From Christensenellaceae bacterium (lineage in GTDB: Bacteria; Bacillota; Clostridia; Christensenellales; DTU072): DNA of 49,916 nucleotides. This document shows, piece after piece, positions 1 through 9,659 of the stretch. The notes below the pieces were generated by a model. It was given only the letters and a program-made list of their open reading frames with translations. It was not told where the DNA came from and did not search any database. The stretch covers positions 1 to 49,916 of the forward strand of contig JAIRKT010000010.1 in the NCBI GenBank assembly GCA_031259965.1. The letters run 5' to 3'. The position numbers were made by a program, and so were the translations under genes. Positions within the stretch are counted from its first letter, which is position 1; each line of letters begins with the position of its first letter.

Positions 1-1443
1 CATGGCGGTAGTGATTTATATTTAGGCACTGTGGTTGACAAAGAAAAAGGAATCTTTTACAATCGAAATAAAGGATTTTTCAAGTTTACGATCGAAAATG
101 GGATTGAGTTAATTGCAACAAATGAAGCAGTTTATTACAAATATCTCCTCGACTCGCCTCCAGATATTTCTGAAAAACCAAAAATTATAGATTTTGGTGA
201 TTTTTGGTATTTGGATGAAATGCTCAATTCATCAGGATTGAAAGATATTATTTTAAAAACCATACCTGCTGAAAGTGATACACTTTTAGCACTGATATCT
301 TACAATCTTCTAGACAATAGTGCAAATGTCTATGCTGAAAGATGGTATTACAGATCCTATGCTCAATACGTATATCCAAATGCTCATTTGCAAACTGCAA
401 GAATAAGTGAATTTTTAAAAAGAGTTGGGACGGAGGAGATCATGAGAGATTTTTTTGATTTATACATTCCCTATTTAAAAGCAATGTCAGACGTCTCAGA
501 AAATATTTTAATTGATAGCACATCTCTCGTCAACAATATTAACTTTGAATTTTCAAAACTTGTTAATCATAATGGAGTTATAAAAAAACAGACACGATTA
601 ATATACGTCGTTGAACGCAATACAAGTTTACCTGTATATTTTAGATATGTAGCAGGAAATATAGTTGATGTTGTGACTTTAAGGCTAACAATTAACCAAT
701 TACGGGCACAAAATATGAACGTAAAGCATGGAATATTAGATGCAGAATATTGCTCAGCAAAAAACATCAAATACTTAAATGCAAATGATATTCCATTTAT
801 AATACGAATGCCATATAACGAGCTAGCAAAAAAAATAGTAAACGAACATGGTTCAGATGTTTGTGATGACAAATATAGTCTTTTGTATAATGATAGAATA
901 GTTTACATAAAGAAAGTAAAATTAATGATATTTAGCATTGAATGTTATATCTATATTTGTGTAGATGCAAATAGAATGTATTCAGAGAAAATTAAACATA
1001 TGCAAAAATCTGCACTTAACAAACAAAAACCTGTTGATACGGTCGCAAAAGACAAATTTGGTTATTTTGTTTTTATTTCATCTGAGTCTATGGAAACATC
1101 CGAAGTGATGCCAATGTATTACATGAGGCAGACAATTGAGCAAACAATTGATATATTAAAAAACAATACGACTATTTTACCTTTGGGTAGTCATAGTGAA
1201 GAAGCATTCAGAGGACATTTACTAATAGCATTTATGGCAACCATTGCTTTAATAACTATTAAAAATAAATTGAAAAAAAGAAATAAATTGAAAGATTTAC
1301 CTGCTATAGAATCATTAGCAAACATGCGAGGAATAAAAGCAAGTGTTTATAATGATCAGTTGGTTACGAGTGAACCAGATAAGCATGCAAATTTAATAAT
1401 TAATGAGTTAAAATTAGATGTTCCGTCTAAAATATATTTATAG
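1..1443 (+). mobile_element. IS1634/IS4-type DDE transposase, 5' end cut by window edge
   Basis: The reading frame is open to base 1 (upstream residues HGGSDLYLGT precede the GTG that the ORF track uses as start), so the true start lies outside the window. It carries the three acidic regions of an RNaseH-fold DDE transposase: D in 'LIDSTS' (near residue 162), D in 'GILDAEYC' (near residue 239), and the IS4-superfamily YREK signature in 'YYMRQTIEQTIDILK', which matches Y-x2-R-x3-E-x6-K exactly. The opening 'VDKEKGIFYNRNKG' is typical of the IS1634 branch. The protein would cut and paste its own element. No stop or frameshift is visible, so it may be functional. The right inverted repeat should lie just after 1443 but cannot be recognised without the left end. 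Confidence 0.88.
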
Positions 1444-1586
1444 GTATAGTAAATCACGGGAGATACAGGTTATTTGTTATATTTGATTTTGTGACTGATA
1501 ACATACAGATGTTAACCGTAAATTTCTCAGGCATTACAGATTTAATTGCTCTCCCTTTCTCCAAACATATTGCTCTGACTTGTCTC

Positions 1587-2909
1587 TTAAATTGACAATT
1601 TATAGATCGATAATTCATCATTACTAGCTGCTTGGTTTATAATCAATGCAAATTTTTTGTTGATAAATACTAAACTAAAATTAAAGCTACCTTGAATGTT
1701 TTTCTTAAGTTTAGGAATTAAATTATTGTCATAGAATGTAGTGCAGCTTGTTTCATTATATTCTTTTATTATTAATAGGTATATGTTATCTAAAATGACA
1801 CAATCTAAAATTTCACTCTCTGTTGTTATGGTTGTATCATCTAATGGTGAAATTAAGCCGTCACCATTAATTAGGTAATTAAGTTTTCTGCCATTTAAGT
1901 TTTCTAAATTTACGAGTAATGTTTTAGTTCCTATGAAGGCCTCAATTTTTGTGTAGATGTCTAAAAAATAACACTCCTGATTAACCATTTCATAAAGGCT
2001 TGTATAAATCGTCATTAATGCAGAATTGGAAGTAGTTTCTATACAGATATAACAAAACTCCTTATTTTTTATTGTGGGCATGACAGCTATCAGTTTTTTA
2101 TTCAATATAATGCTACTTGTATATGCGTTTAACTGCTTGTTTAAAAATATTATTTCATAAAAACTATCGTTATTTAAAAATATCACAAAACAATCATTGG
2201 TTTCAATTATATCTACTATTATGCCATCTGGCAAAATCAAACCACTAGTTAAAATACCATTGTTATAAAAGAAAGTTTCGTTTTTACCCCTATTTAGTAT
2301 TAGCAAACAACACTCTGGGTTTGAATAGATTGTTATGCCTGTCGCTTGTAAAAGTGAGGTTGTTGATACTATTTCAAGATCACTGTCTAACTCAAATAGC
2401 ATTGATCCACTGTCTTTTGAGACAGCAACCAAAAGTCCAGTCAAACTAACTTGCGAGGACAAATAACTAGAATCACTATTAACAGACAAACGCGTGAGTT
2501 TTGAAATAGTCCCATCCTCTAAAAGTTTCATAACAACAACAGTTTGATATTCACTATTAAAGTCGCCGCCTGTTGAATAACATGTTGTTATAAGTAAAGT
2601 ACTATTATGAATAGTATGAGTCTTGTTATAGGTTATATTACCTTCTATTTTAATTGTTTGTTCAAATTCGAATTCTGTGCTAGTAGTTGCACTTTTAGGG
2701 AAATTATCGTATAGTGCACTTGTGGCGTTGTTGATTAAATCAGTGTGCGGCACATTTACTTGTTGCTTTTCTATAGGCTCACTATCACCACTAATTGCAT
2801 TATGCATGCTATTTTTAAAGTAACCGTCTTTATTGCTTGCAATTATGGATAATGCAATAATAGTAGTTAACAAAACGATTGCAATAATTTTAGGCATTGA
2901 TTTAGGCAT
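1587..2909 (-). CDS. Membrane-anchored extracytoplasmic protein of unknown function
   Basis: This 440-residue protein starts with a short basic stretch and one hydrophobic segment (about residues 7-24, 'IIAIVLLTTIIALSIIA'), with no cleavage motif or lipobox. It is therefore probably anchored with the remainder outside the cell. The exported part is rich in beta-prone stretches that recur at roughly 40-60 residue intervals, which would suit a beta-propeller, but I recognise no family. GTGGAG lies four bases before the first ATG, which supports this start over the second Met. It is the last gene of the minus-strand mur segment and converges on the transposase. It could have been co-transcribed with murG or use its own -10 at 2931. 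Confidence 0.7.
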   Translation of the reverse strand: MPKSMPKIIAIVLLTTIIALSIIASNKDGYFKNSMHNAISGDSEPIEKQQVNVPHTDLINNATSALYDNFPKSATTSTEFEFEQTIKIEGNITYNKTHTIHNSTLLITTCYSTGGDFNSEYQTVVVMKLLEDGTISKLTRLSVNSDSSYLSSQVSLTGLLVAVSKDSGSMLFELDSDLEIVSTTSLLQATGITIYSNPECCLLILNRGKNETFFYNNGILTSGLILPDGIIVDIIETNDCFVIFLNNDSFYEIIFLNKQLNAYTSSIILNKKLIAVMPTIKNKEFCYICIETTSNSALMTIYTSLYEMVNQECYFLDIYTKIEAFIGTKTLLVNLENLNGRKLNYLINGDGLISPLDDTTITTESEILDCVILDNIYLLIIKEYNETSCTTFYDNNLIPKLKKNIQGSFNFSLVFINKKFALIINQAASNDELSIYKLSI

Positions 2910-2930
2910 AATTCTCCACTTATTATTGAG

Positions 2931-2936
2931 ATTATA
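2931..2936 (-). promoter_or_regulatory. Possible -10 box of the anchored-protein gene
   Basis: A TATAAT hexamer on the minus strand lies 21 bases before the ATG at 2909. No convincing -35 sits 16-18 bases further upstream, so this is a weak call. Confidence 0.3.
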
Positions 2937-2998
2937 CTACATTACCAAACACTTTTTACACAAAAGCAAAATAAGACTATATAAAACAAAAGACGACA

Positions 2999-4006
2999 TC
3001 AAATAATACTGAGTATTTCCTTTACAATATTAGATGCCGCATTAGAAACAATAGCTTTAGGCGGGGATAAAGAGTTAGTTAATTCAATTTCTTTTAACAA
3101 TCTATATGGTGTTAAATCCTTTTGCTCTAAGATTCTAATAATTCCCAATTTTTGATAGCAACGTGCATTTTCTAGTTGATCACCTCTGCTAGGACCAGCC
3201 GGGAGAGGTATACATAAAGTTTTTTTGCCGAGTGCAGCGCACTCTGATAATGCATTGGCTCCACCGCGCGTTATAACGATGTCTGATGCTGCATAAAGGT
3301 CGCATATGTTGTTTACGTATTCGAATTTAAAATACCCTCTCATCTCTATCAGATGGCTGGTTTTACCCGTTATATGAAAAACATTAAATTTGGAAGTTAA
3401 TTGCTTTAATATTGGATAAACTGCATTGTTAATAGCAGTTGAACCAGAACTACCTCCAATAATTAAAACTATAGGTTTATTATCTAAACTATACATGTTT
3501 CGTATGTTTAATGGATTTGCTGTTAAAATTTCATCGCGTACTGGATTTCCCAGATATATTCCTCCTCGAGTTTCAGCAAATGAGGTGAGTACTAGTTTTG
3601 CAAAAGGAGCTGTCAACCTATTTGCAAGGCCTAGTGAATAGTCACTCTCGTGTACTATTAAAGGAATTTTGAGCAGAATAGATGCTATGCAAACTGGGAG
3701 CGATACATAACCACCTTTACTGAAAACAATAGTCACGCATTCAGATTTTAAAATATCTTTAGACTCGGCGATGCCTCTGAGTAAAATTTTTGGAATTTTT
3801 AGATTAGAGAAAAACTTATTACGGTTTAGTTTGACAGAAGAGACAGAATAAAAAGGAATACCAGAGGGTGGCACTAATTTATTTTCAGGTGATGTGTTAC
3901 CTATATAAATAATATTATCGAAATATGGCTTTAGTTTTGGAACAAGTGCTAGGGCTGGCATTATATGACCAGCACTGCCTCCGCCTGTTATTGCTATTAC
4001 ACTCAA
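2999..4006 (-). CDS. murG: UDP-GlcNAc:lipid I N-acetylglucosaminyltransferase MurG
   Basis: MurG is the peripheral membrane GT28 enzyme that adds GlcNAc to lipid I to form lipid II, the last cytoplasmic step of peptidoglycan synthesis. The N-terminal glycine loop 'GGGSAGHIMPALA' (residues 8-20) and the second loop 'GGSSGSTAIN' (about 184) match the family, as do 'TRGGANALSECAALGK' with the UDP-GlcNAc-contacting Glu and the 'RGDQLENA' segment. At 335 residues it is slightly shorter than usual (350-360). The start codon is TTG, chosen because TAGGAG lies eight bases upstream; no ATG is available near the conserved N terminus. It follows murC with a 366-base gap that holds a small ORF. Confidence 0.95.
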   Translation of the reverse strand: MSVIAITGGGSAGHIMPALALVPKLKPYFDNIIYIGNTSPENKLVPPSGIPFYSVSSVKLNRNKFFSNLKIPKILLRGIAESKDILKSECVTIVFSKGGYVSLPVCIASILLKIPLIVHESDYSLGLANRLTAPFAKLVLTSFAETRGGIYLGNPVRDEILTANPLNIRNMYSLDNKPIVLIIGGSSGSTAINNAVYPILKQLTSKFNVFHITGKTSHLIEMRGYFKFEYVNNICDLYAASDIVITRGGANALSECAALGKKTLCIPLPAGPSRGDQLENARCYQKLGIIRILEQKDLTPYRLLKEIELTNSLSPPKAIVSNAASNIVKEILSII

Positions 4007-4096
4007 AACAAATTCTCCTATATTTTAATATTAACAAGGTTAGTATGAGAATCCTTGCAGAAATTATCAAGAGTACTGAAATCTCTATGCCTAGCT

Positions 4097-4102
4097 ATTA
4101 TA
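4097..4102 (-). promoter_or_regulatory. Possible extended -10 promoter for murG
   Basis: The minus strand reads TGCTATAAT, a TGn-extended consensus -10, about 90 bases before the murG TTG. The -35 region is poor. It would give murG its own transcript in addition to read-through from murC. Confidence 0.35.
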
Positions 4103-4124
4103 GCATAACTAGGATCTTGTTATC

Positions 4125-4373
4125 CTATAAAACTATGATTAGGATGCTAGTTAATGATATTGTTAGTATTAATTCTAAACCAAATAACAATAATATTTTT
4201 CTAACTAAGTTTTGCAGGTTTATATACACAATGTTATATAGATCTGCTATACAATAGAGACTAATGAGTCGATGCGCTATGGCATAAAAAGTATTGCGAA
4301 AGTGAGTGAAATCATGAAATCTGTAAATTTTTGATGCACGCAGAGCTTGTACAAGAAGTTGACAGATGAGCAT
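4125..4373 (-). CDS. Small hydrophobic ORF coupled to murC (hypothetical)
   Basis: An 82-residue ORF starts at an ATG that shares its A with the murC TGA (TGATG), an arrangement typical of translational coupling. The last 30 residues are strongly hydrophobic ('ILLLFGLELILTISL') and would form one membrane segment; the first part is basic and aromatic. Many Firmicutes have ftsW or divIB near murG/murC, but I see no motif of either, so I cannot say whether this is a small membrane protein, a decayed remnant or chance. No Shine-Dalgarno of its own is seen. It ends 119 bases before murG. Confidence 0.35.
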   Translation of the reverse strand: MLICQLLVQALRASKIYRFHDFTHFRNTFYAIAHRLISLYCIADLYNIVYINLQNLVRKILLLFGLELILTISLTSILIIVL

Positions 4374-5755
4374 CAAAAGAGGAGTTTTGCGAGCATGTCT
4401 ATATCACCAGCTCCAAGTATAACTAACAAATCATCAGGCCTTAGTAATTCTGATATATGAGAAGCTAGATTTAGTAAATTTGCAAAATAAAAAGTTTTTT
4501 TGCCACTTTCCTTAACATGTTCATATAGTGAAAAAGCGGGCAATCCATCTGATTCGACTTCGCGTGCTGGAAATTCTTTGAAAATATATACCAAATCCGC
4601 GTCTGAAAAGGAAGCAACAAAATCTAATAAAAGGCTCTTAGTGCGAGAGTATGTGTGAGGCTGAAAAACGCAAATTACCCGATCGCGACGCAGTGTTACA
4701 GCTGTTTCTAGAACCGCTCTAATTTCTGTTGGATGATGAGCATAATCGATAAAGACAGATGCGCCATTAGTGGTTTGAATATTTTGAAAGCGACGTTTAA
4801 TTCCAGGGAATGATTCAATCCCTGCTTTTATAATTTCATTTGGAATTCCGAGTGTTTTGCATATAGAAAAACAGGCCAGTGCGTTATATAGGTTGTAATG
4901 GCCCGGAATATTAAGTCTTGCAAAAAGTGTGCTCTCTGAGCTTACTAATCTAGCTGAATAACAAGCGTCGCTGTTCAAAGCTGGATTGCAGACAGAATAG
5001 TCCATGTTTGGAGAATCGCCATATGTTAATATCCTAATTGAGTTTGGAAAACTAGAAATCCCAGTTAAATGCGTTTTGTACAAAAAATATTGTGAATTTG
5101 CATTGATTAAAAGTGTGCCACCATTTTTTATACCAATAATGAATCTATCAAAAGCCTGGTATACTGAATTGATGTCAGGATAGCTATCGGGATGATCAAA
5201 TTCAACATCTAAAAGCAGGACTATGTCAGGTTTTAGATCTAAAAAAGCCCTTTCGTATTCACATGCTTCTGTGAGAAAAAAGGAGTGACCTTTATATAAC
5301 AAGTTTCCTAAATCCCCTTTTAGATGACCGCCTAAATGTGCTGTAAATGTAGTGTTTGCTTGCAACAACACATGAGAGATCATGCCAGTCACTGTGGTTT
5401 TGCCGTGCGTTCCTGCAACCGCTATTGTCTTGTCAAAACCAGTTGATATGAGTGCTAAAAACTTGCTGCGGGTAATGTGTGGGATATTATGGTCTCTAGC
5501 ATATGTTAACTCTAAGTTGTCGTCTTTAATAGCTTGAGTATATACTAGTAAATCAGCAGACCTGACTAATTCAAGGTCATATCCTATTGATATGTGTGCG
5601 CCCCATTGGTTTAAAATTGCAATTTCGTCTGAATAGACTAAGTCTGATCCAGTTATTGTTTTTTGATAAAGAATCATCAGTTTTGCAAGCGAAGACATGC
5701 TAATGCCTCCGATGCCAGTGAAATGAAGTCTTTTTATATCATCTAAATTTAGCAT
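4373..5755 (-). CDS. murC: UDP-N-acetylmuramate--L-alanine ligase MurC
   Basis: MurC is the cytoplasmic ATP-dependent ligase that adds L-alanine to UDP-MurNAc, the first residue of the peptidoglycan stem peptide. Visible are the N-terminal Rossmann-like 'FTGIGGISMSSLAKL', the Mur-ligase ATP loop 'AGTHGKTTVTG', the central 'LTEACEYERAFLDLKPDIVLLLD' region, 'DYAHHPTEIRA', and the C-terminal 'FQPHTYSRTKSLL' segment. The ORF track starts at a TTG seven codons upstream (5776). I prefer the ATG at 5755 because 'MLNLDDIKRLHFTGIGG' fits the usual MurC N terminus. Neither start has a clear ribosome binding site. It lies 84 bases after the Gtf3-like gene in the same direction. Confidence 0.95.
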   Translation of the reverse strand: MLNLDDIKRLHFTGIGGISMSSLAKLMILYQKTITGSDLVYSDEIAILNQWGAHISIGYDLELVRSADLLVYTQAIKDDNLELTYARDHNIPHITRSKFLALISTGFDKTIAVAGTHGKTTVTGMISHVLLQANTTFTAHLGGHLKGDLGNLLYKGHSFFLTEACEYERAFLDLKPDIVLLLDVEFDHPDSYPDINSVYQAFDRFIIGIKNGGTLLINANSQYFLYKTHLTGISSFPNSIRILTYGDSPNMDYSVCNPALNSDACYSARLVSSESTLFARLNIPGHYNLYNALACFSICKTLGIPNEIIKAGIESFPGIKRRFQNIQTTNGASVFIDYAHHPTEIRAVLETAVTLRRDRVICVFQPHTYSRTKSLLLDFVASFSDADLVYIFKEFPAREVESDGLPAFSLYEHVKESGKKTFYFANLLNLASHISELLRPDDLLVILGAGDIDMLAKLLF

Positions 5756-5839
5756 CCATATATTTATATGCAACAAAATAGCAATAGTTTACAAATGGTC
5801 AGGTGATGGTTAAATTTTGTTAAATTTTGACAAAAAAAA

Positions 5840-6907
5840 TTAGTTATTTCTTGACAAGATATCATCAATGATATTACCTAGAATATCACCATTCATGAGG
5901 GACTTCGCTAAAACCAAAACATTTCTGTGCATTTCATTGTATTGCTCATCGGTTATATTGTTTATAACAGAAGGGAGATCAATTAAAGAATCGACTACGA
6001 TACCGATGTTGTTTTTAAGAACAAAATCCGCCATTGCAGCCTCACTCCAGACAATGATAGGGAGTCCTGCAATTATATATAATGAGGTTTTGTGAGGATT
6101 GTTATAGCGCAAATATTCGCCATACCTGCCAGAGCAAGTAGTACATGAATTGCCATCCCATATAAGTCCAAAGCTCCCTTCTATCTTTTGAATTAATTCC
6201 TCAGGATCGAAACAACCTTTAAACTGTAATTTATCGTTTGTTATCTTATCTTCTTCGAGATACATTCCATATAGATTTAAGGTAAAATCAGTTGAGTTTT
6301 TTCCATATTCGTAGAGAAAACCTGCTTTGATAGAATTTAGATTGCCAGCAAAAACTATACCATCATTTTTTTGTCTTTCACATGTATTAATGTTATCAGT
6401 TAAATAATCAAAGATATTCAAATTGATAATTTCGCTGTTATCTGTCATTGCTAATAATTTTTCTGTCATTTTTGGATTATGAGATATAATGTATTCAGCG
6501 TGTTCAAACACTTCCTTCTCAGCACGTGCGGGATCGTTTCGTATAGATGCAATATCATGCACAACCAAGCAGGCTTTATTGCGACGAATCGCACGAATAA
6601 CAGCTGCATCTGGTATGCGCCTTGGTGGATAAGGATATTGTATAAATATCATATGCCCTTTTAAGGTGCGCAGCTTAAAAGAAACACTAATCCGTTGCAT
6701 TATAGCGAACAACACACCAAAAATGGTTTTTTTGTTTTCAAAGAAGATTGGATTTTGGTTAAATTTTTTCAGGTTGTGTTTTTCGAATATTTTTTCTACA
6801 TCCGCCGTAGCTTTATATCCAGCATGATTTGCCCAATTCTCTTTAGGCATTGATGATAAAAAATAATTCATAATATTCTCCTTATAGCTGCCTGTGTGTT
6901 TATTCAT
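5840..6907 (-). CDS. Gtf3/WbbI-like sugar transferase (galactofuranosyl- or glucosyltransferase type)
   Basis: The 355-residue protein has the layout of the Gtf3/beta-1,6-galactofuranosyltransferase group (GT-B fold): an N-terminal domain with 'FIQYPYPP' and 'CLVVHDIASIRND', a middle 'GIVFAGNLNS' segment, and a C-terminal donor-binding domain with 'GLIWDGNSC', 'YNNPHKTSLYIIAGLPIIVW' and 'NIGIVVDSLIDL'. The family transfers hexose or galactofuranose to glycans or glycoproteins from the cytoplasmic side. No signal peptide or membrane segment is apparent. It sits between the polymerase gene and murC, so a role in the surface glycan made by this locus is the simplest reading. The donor sugar cannot be told from sequence. 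Confidence 0.78.
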   Translation of the reverse strand: MNKHTGSYKENIMNYFLSSMPKENWANHAGYKATADVEKIFEKHNLKKFNQNPIFFENKKTIFGVLFAIMQRISVSFKLRTLKGHMIFIQYPYPPRRIPDAAVIRAIRRNKACLVVHDIASIRNDPARAEKEVFEHAEYIISHNPKMTEKLLAMTDNSEIINLNIFDYLTDNINTCERQKNDGIVFAGNLNSIKAGFLYEYGKNSTDFTLNLYGMYLEEDKITNDKLQFKGCFDPEELIQKIEGSFGLIWDGNSCTTCSGRYGEYLRYNNPHKTSLYIIAGLPIIVWSEAAMADFVLKNNIGIVVDSLIDLPSVINNITDEQYNEMHRNVLVLAKSLMNGDILGNIIDDILSRNN

Positions 6908-7042
6908 GTCAAAATACTATTTGTGATACAGGATGATCGCATATCTTTTAGTACTTTAGTCGAATTAGTTTATAATACATTATTCATTAAAAACTGTCAA
7001 AATTTTTCACATACAAATGTAAAAAACAAAACTTGTCATAAC

Positions 7043-8554
7043 TCAAACAGCTCGTTGTTTTTTAATTAAAAGCCTTGCAATAAGCTTTGCAAAAATGAAT
7101 ATTGTAAGGCAATAATAAACTACATCACGGATTATAAGAGATGATGTTTGACGTGGGAGGGTAGCAATAGCTAGGGTTATTAAAAAAGCCAGGATCGCAT
7201 GGTCAGGATTTCTTCTGATTGTCTGAGAATTTAGTTTGCTAGATATCAAACTAACAAACCAACCTTGTGGTATCATAAACAACCAACCAAGTGCTAGTCC
7301 ACCATTAATATAGGCTTCAGTAATCATATTAAACCCAGGCGCGAATCCATCTAGCTCCGCAACCTCAGCTAGCCATGCTTCGAAGTTAGAGTATGTTTCG
7401 GCAGGATGAACATCCCAGAATCCCATATTTGGGATTATGGATGTAAATGCCCAAAAATATCCACTTCCATATCTGTAAGGATAAATCGACGGCACCAGTT
7501 CAATAGACTTCATTAAAGTGTTTATTTGTTTTCCGAACATAGTAAGCGTTTCAAAAAGAAAATCAACATTTATGAAACTTGTAAATACCGCGGTTATAAC
7601 ATCCTGAATTTGTCTGTTTTTCATTGATCTGATTTTGCCTACTCCTGATACTACAACCAATGCGAAGTATGCGATTATGAACAAAAGAACAAGCCGTCGG
7701 CCTTTGAATTTTTTGACAAAAAAGTGCTCAATTAGTAGTAGTCCCATAGCAATAACCATTGCACTGCTTCGTATGCCTATATATAAGCTAATTAGGATAT
7801 GAATTGCGAAAATTGGGACAAAAAGCAAACGGACATGTTTGTAACACTTAATAGAGATTATATAAATACAAAAAAGGGACGGAATGAAAAAATTATCAAG
7901 CAAGATAAGGATGCGCGGGAGGTTGTTTAATGCACGCAGAAGAGAAAGATCATATCCAGAGGATCTGGCTAGTTGAATGCTGCCAAGCGTCGTTAGAACA
8001 AACGGAAATGAAGATATAATCAAAAAAAACAATGAGGCGATAAAGAAGGATTTATATTTAATTTTAGTTTCAGTGATAGGGACTTCATTTTTTGAAAAAG
8101 AAGCATCATGAGTTCTTAAAATTGCTTTTTTCGTTAGAAAAACTACACCTCCAAAATGAAAAGCACAAATGCAGATTAGCGAGAAATATTCTGAAACAAA
8201 CACATACTCACTCGAGGCCCAATACGAATTAAAAACATCACGCACAGGGTCAACTAGATTAAAGGGATATAGCAGGGCTTGACCATAACAGAAGGCGAAG
8301 AGAAAAAAGGCGAAAAGCATGTAAACAGATATAATGTGTCCAGTGAGTTTTTTCCAGGAAATGAGAAAAATTATCACTAAGACCCAACCAAAAATACCCA
8401 TCACAGAGTAATGTATCTTTTCTAAATATGAATCTTTAAAGAAGAAATAAAACAAAGATACAACAAACACAAAAACAGCTAAAGTAAAAGTAGTGCATCG
8501 CTTATAGAAGGTTATTTTCTCAGAAAAGAGGTTGTAATTAGTTAACAATACCAT
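7043..8554 (-). CDS. Wzy-like oligosaccharide repeat-unit polymerase
   Basis: This 503-residue integral membrane protein has about 11-13 hydrophobic helices and a long external loop near residues 345-410 rich in aromatic and acidic residues ('YRYGSGYFWAFTSIIPNMG', 'FAPGFNMITEAYINGG'). That pattern fits O-antigen/capsule polymerases of the Wzy group, which join lipid-linked repeat units on the outer face of the membrane. The E-A-Y-x-N-G-G segment is common in these proteins. It overlaps the preceding GT4 gene by 17 bases, which argues for one operon. A polymerase without a recognisable flippase in the window suggests Wzx is encoded elsewhere. An O-antigen-ligase-like role is the alternative. 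Confidence 0.8.
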   Translation of the reverse strand: MVLLTNYNLFSEKITFYKRCTTFTLAVFVFVVSLFYFFFKDSYLEKIHYSVMGIFGWVLVIIFLISWKKLTGHIISVYMLFAFFLFAFCYGQALLYPFNLVDPVRDVFNSYWASSEYVFVSEYFSLICICAFHFGGVVFLTKKAILRTHDASFSKNEVPITETKIKYKSFFIASLFFLIISSFPFVLTTLGSIQLARSSGYDLSLLRALNNLPRILILLDNFFIPSLFCIYIISIKCYKHVRLLFVPIFAIHILISLYIGIRSSAMVIAMGLLLIEHFFVKKFKGRRLVLLFIIAYFALVVVSGVGKIRSMKNRQIQDVITAVFTSFINVDFLFETLTMFGKQINTLMKSIELVPSIYPYRYGSGYFWAFTSIIPNMGFWDVHPAETYSNFEAWLAEVAELDGFAPGFNMITEAYINGGLALGWLFMIPQGWFVSLISSKLNSQTIRRNPDHAILAFLITLAIATLPRQTSSLIIRDVVYYCLTIFIFAKLIARLLIKKQRAV

Positions 8555-9659
8555 ACAAATCCTTTAAAACATTTACGTTGGAGGTTGTGTCATAACCTAG
8601 TTCTTTCAATTTGTTTTTCCTCTCATTAGTGTTTGGATATTCACTAAATGATGACATACAGAGACTGGCCCATTTTCCATCAGATTCATCTATTGAGATG
8701 AATTTAATCGTATTAAACAAATCAACTCTTCTATCAATTGAGTCAGATATTAGGCATGGGACGCTGGCTGCTTGTGCTTCAATTAAAGATACTGGGAGTC
8801 CCTCAAAAGTGGAAGGCATAATGAATAGATCCATAACTTTTAGTAATGAGCAAATGTCTTGTCGATTGCCTAAAAACATAACCTTATCATTAATGTTTAA
8901 ACTGGCAACCTTTTGCATGATCCGTTCTTTTAAAATACCATCTCCAATTAGAATAAGGAATGAATTTGATTTAGTTTTTAAAAGTTCATTAAAAACATCA
9001 ATAATTTTAATGTGGTTTTTTGCTTCAACAAATCTTCCTATATGCCCTAAAACAAAAGAATCGGGGGGTAAATTAGTTTTACTTTTCAAGTTAATTTTAT
9101 CAGATTGTGATATGTTTTGTGCAAATTTTTCTACATCTATTGAATTGTTCAGGATTAAGGAGTTGTGTGCGCCACGTTTTCCAAAAAGGGCGAGTGCAGC
9201 GTCATGCCCGCATGCTATTTTTTTTGTTGAATATTTATTCATCAAAAACCGAAAAGCGAAGAAGAGCATTTTATTTAGGTTTGAGTTCTCTATATTTGCA
9301 AACCTTGTATTATGGCTATGCGATATACGAATTGGGACGCCTGTTTTTTTTGCAGCTAGAGCAACACCCCCTCCTAGATAGTCAATGTGGCTGTGAACAA
9401 TATTATAAGGTCCATTATCCTGCATAACCCTTTTTAGGAATTCAAAATTTTTCGAGAATCCGACCTCTTTTATAGGAGAATTATGAAAAACTTTATGTCC
9501 ATTAGATATAACGATTTGCTCGAGTGGAGTTATTTTTGCTCCATTAACAACAAAATCAGTTTGAATTTCAGTAGGATCTAGGTGCTCTATTAAATTTAAG
9601 ATCATGCGTTCTGCGCCTCCAAAACCCAGAGAATCCAGAACCTGCAAAACTTTAATCAC
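8538..9659 (-). CDS. GT4-family glycosyltransferase (EpsF-like)
   Basis: A cytoplasmic GT-B glycosyltransferase of family 4 with 373 residues. The acceptor domain opens with 'VLQVLDSLGFGGAERMILNL', where GGAER is the hallmark of exopolysaccharide GT4s. The donor domain has 'FVLGHIGRFVEAKNH' and the E-x7-E motif in 'EGLPVSLIEAQA', which contacts the nucleotide sugar. It overlaps the upstream GT2 gene by four bases and the downstream polymerase gene by 17, so all are likely translated from one mRNA. It probably adds one sugar to the lipid-linked repeat unit. Donor and linkage are not predictable from the sequence. Confidence 0.9.
   Translation of the reverse strand: MIKVLQVLDSLGFGGAERMILNLIEHLDPTEIQTDFVVNGAKITPLEQIVISNGHKVFHNSPIKEVGFSKNFEFLKRVMQDNGPYNIVHSHIDYLGGGVALAAKKTGVPIRISHSHNTRFANIENSNLNKMLFFAFRFLMNKYSTKKIACGHDAALALFGKRGAHNSLILNNSIDVEKFAQNISQSDKINLKSKTNLPPDSFVLGHIGRFVEAKNHIKIIDVFNELLKTKSNSFLILIGDGILKERIMQKVASLNINDKVMFLGNRQDICSLLKVMDLFIMPSTFEGLPVSLIEAQAASVPCLISDSIDRRVDLFNTIKFISIDESDGKWASLCMSSFSEYPNTNERKNKLKELGYDTTSNVNVLKDLYGIVN

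Noticed and set aside
1454-1467. GGAGATACAG shared with 34740-34749 as a possible IS end
   Set aside because: A single 10-mer match is expected by chance in a 50-kb AT-rich window, and the flanks do not match.
3925-4257. 110-codon plus-strand ORF
   Set aside because: It overlaps murG and the small minus-strand ORF, with no ribosome binding site or protein-like composition.
8611-9381. 256-codon plus-strand ORF
   Set aside because: It is fully antisense to the GT4 gene, which has clear motifs on the minus strand. Its composition is that of a shadow frame and it has no ribosome binding site.
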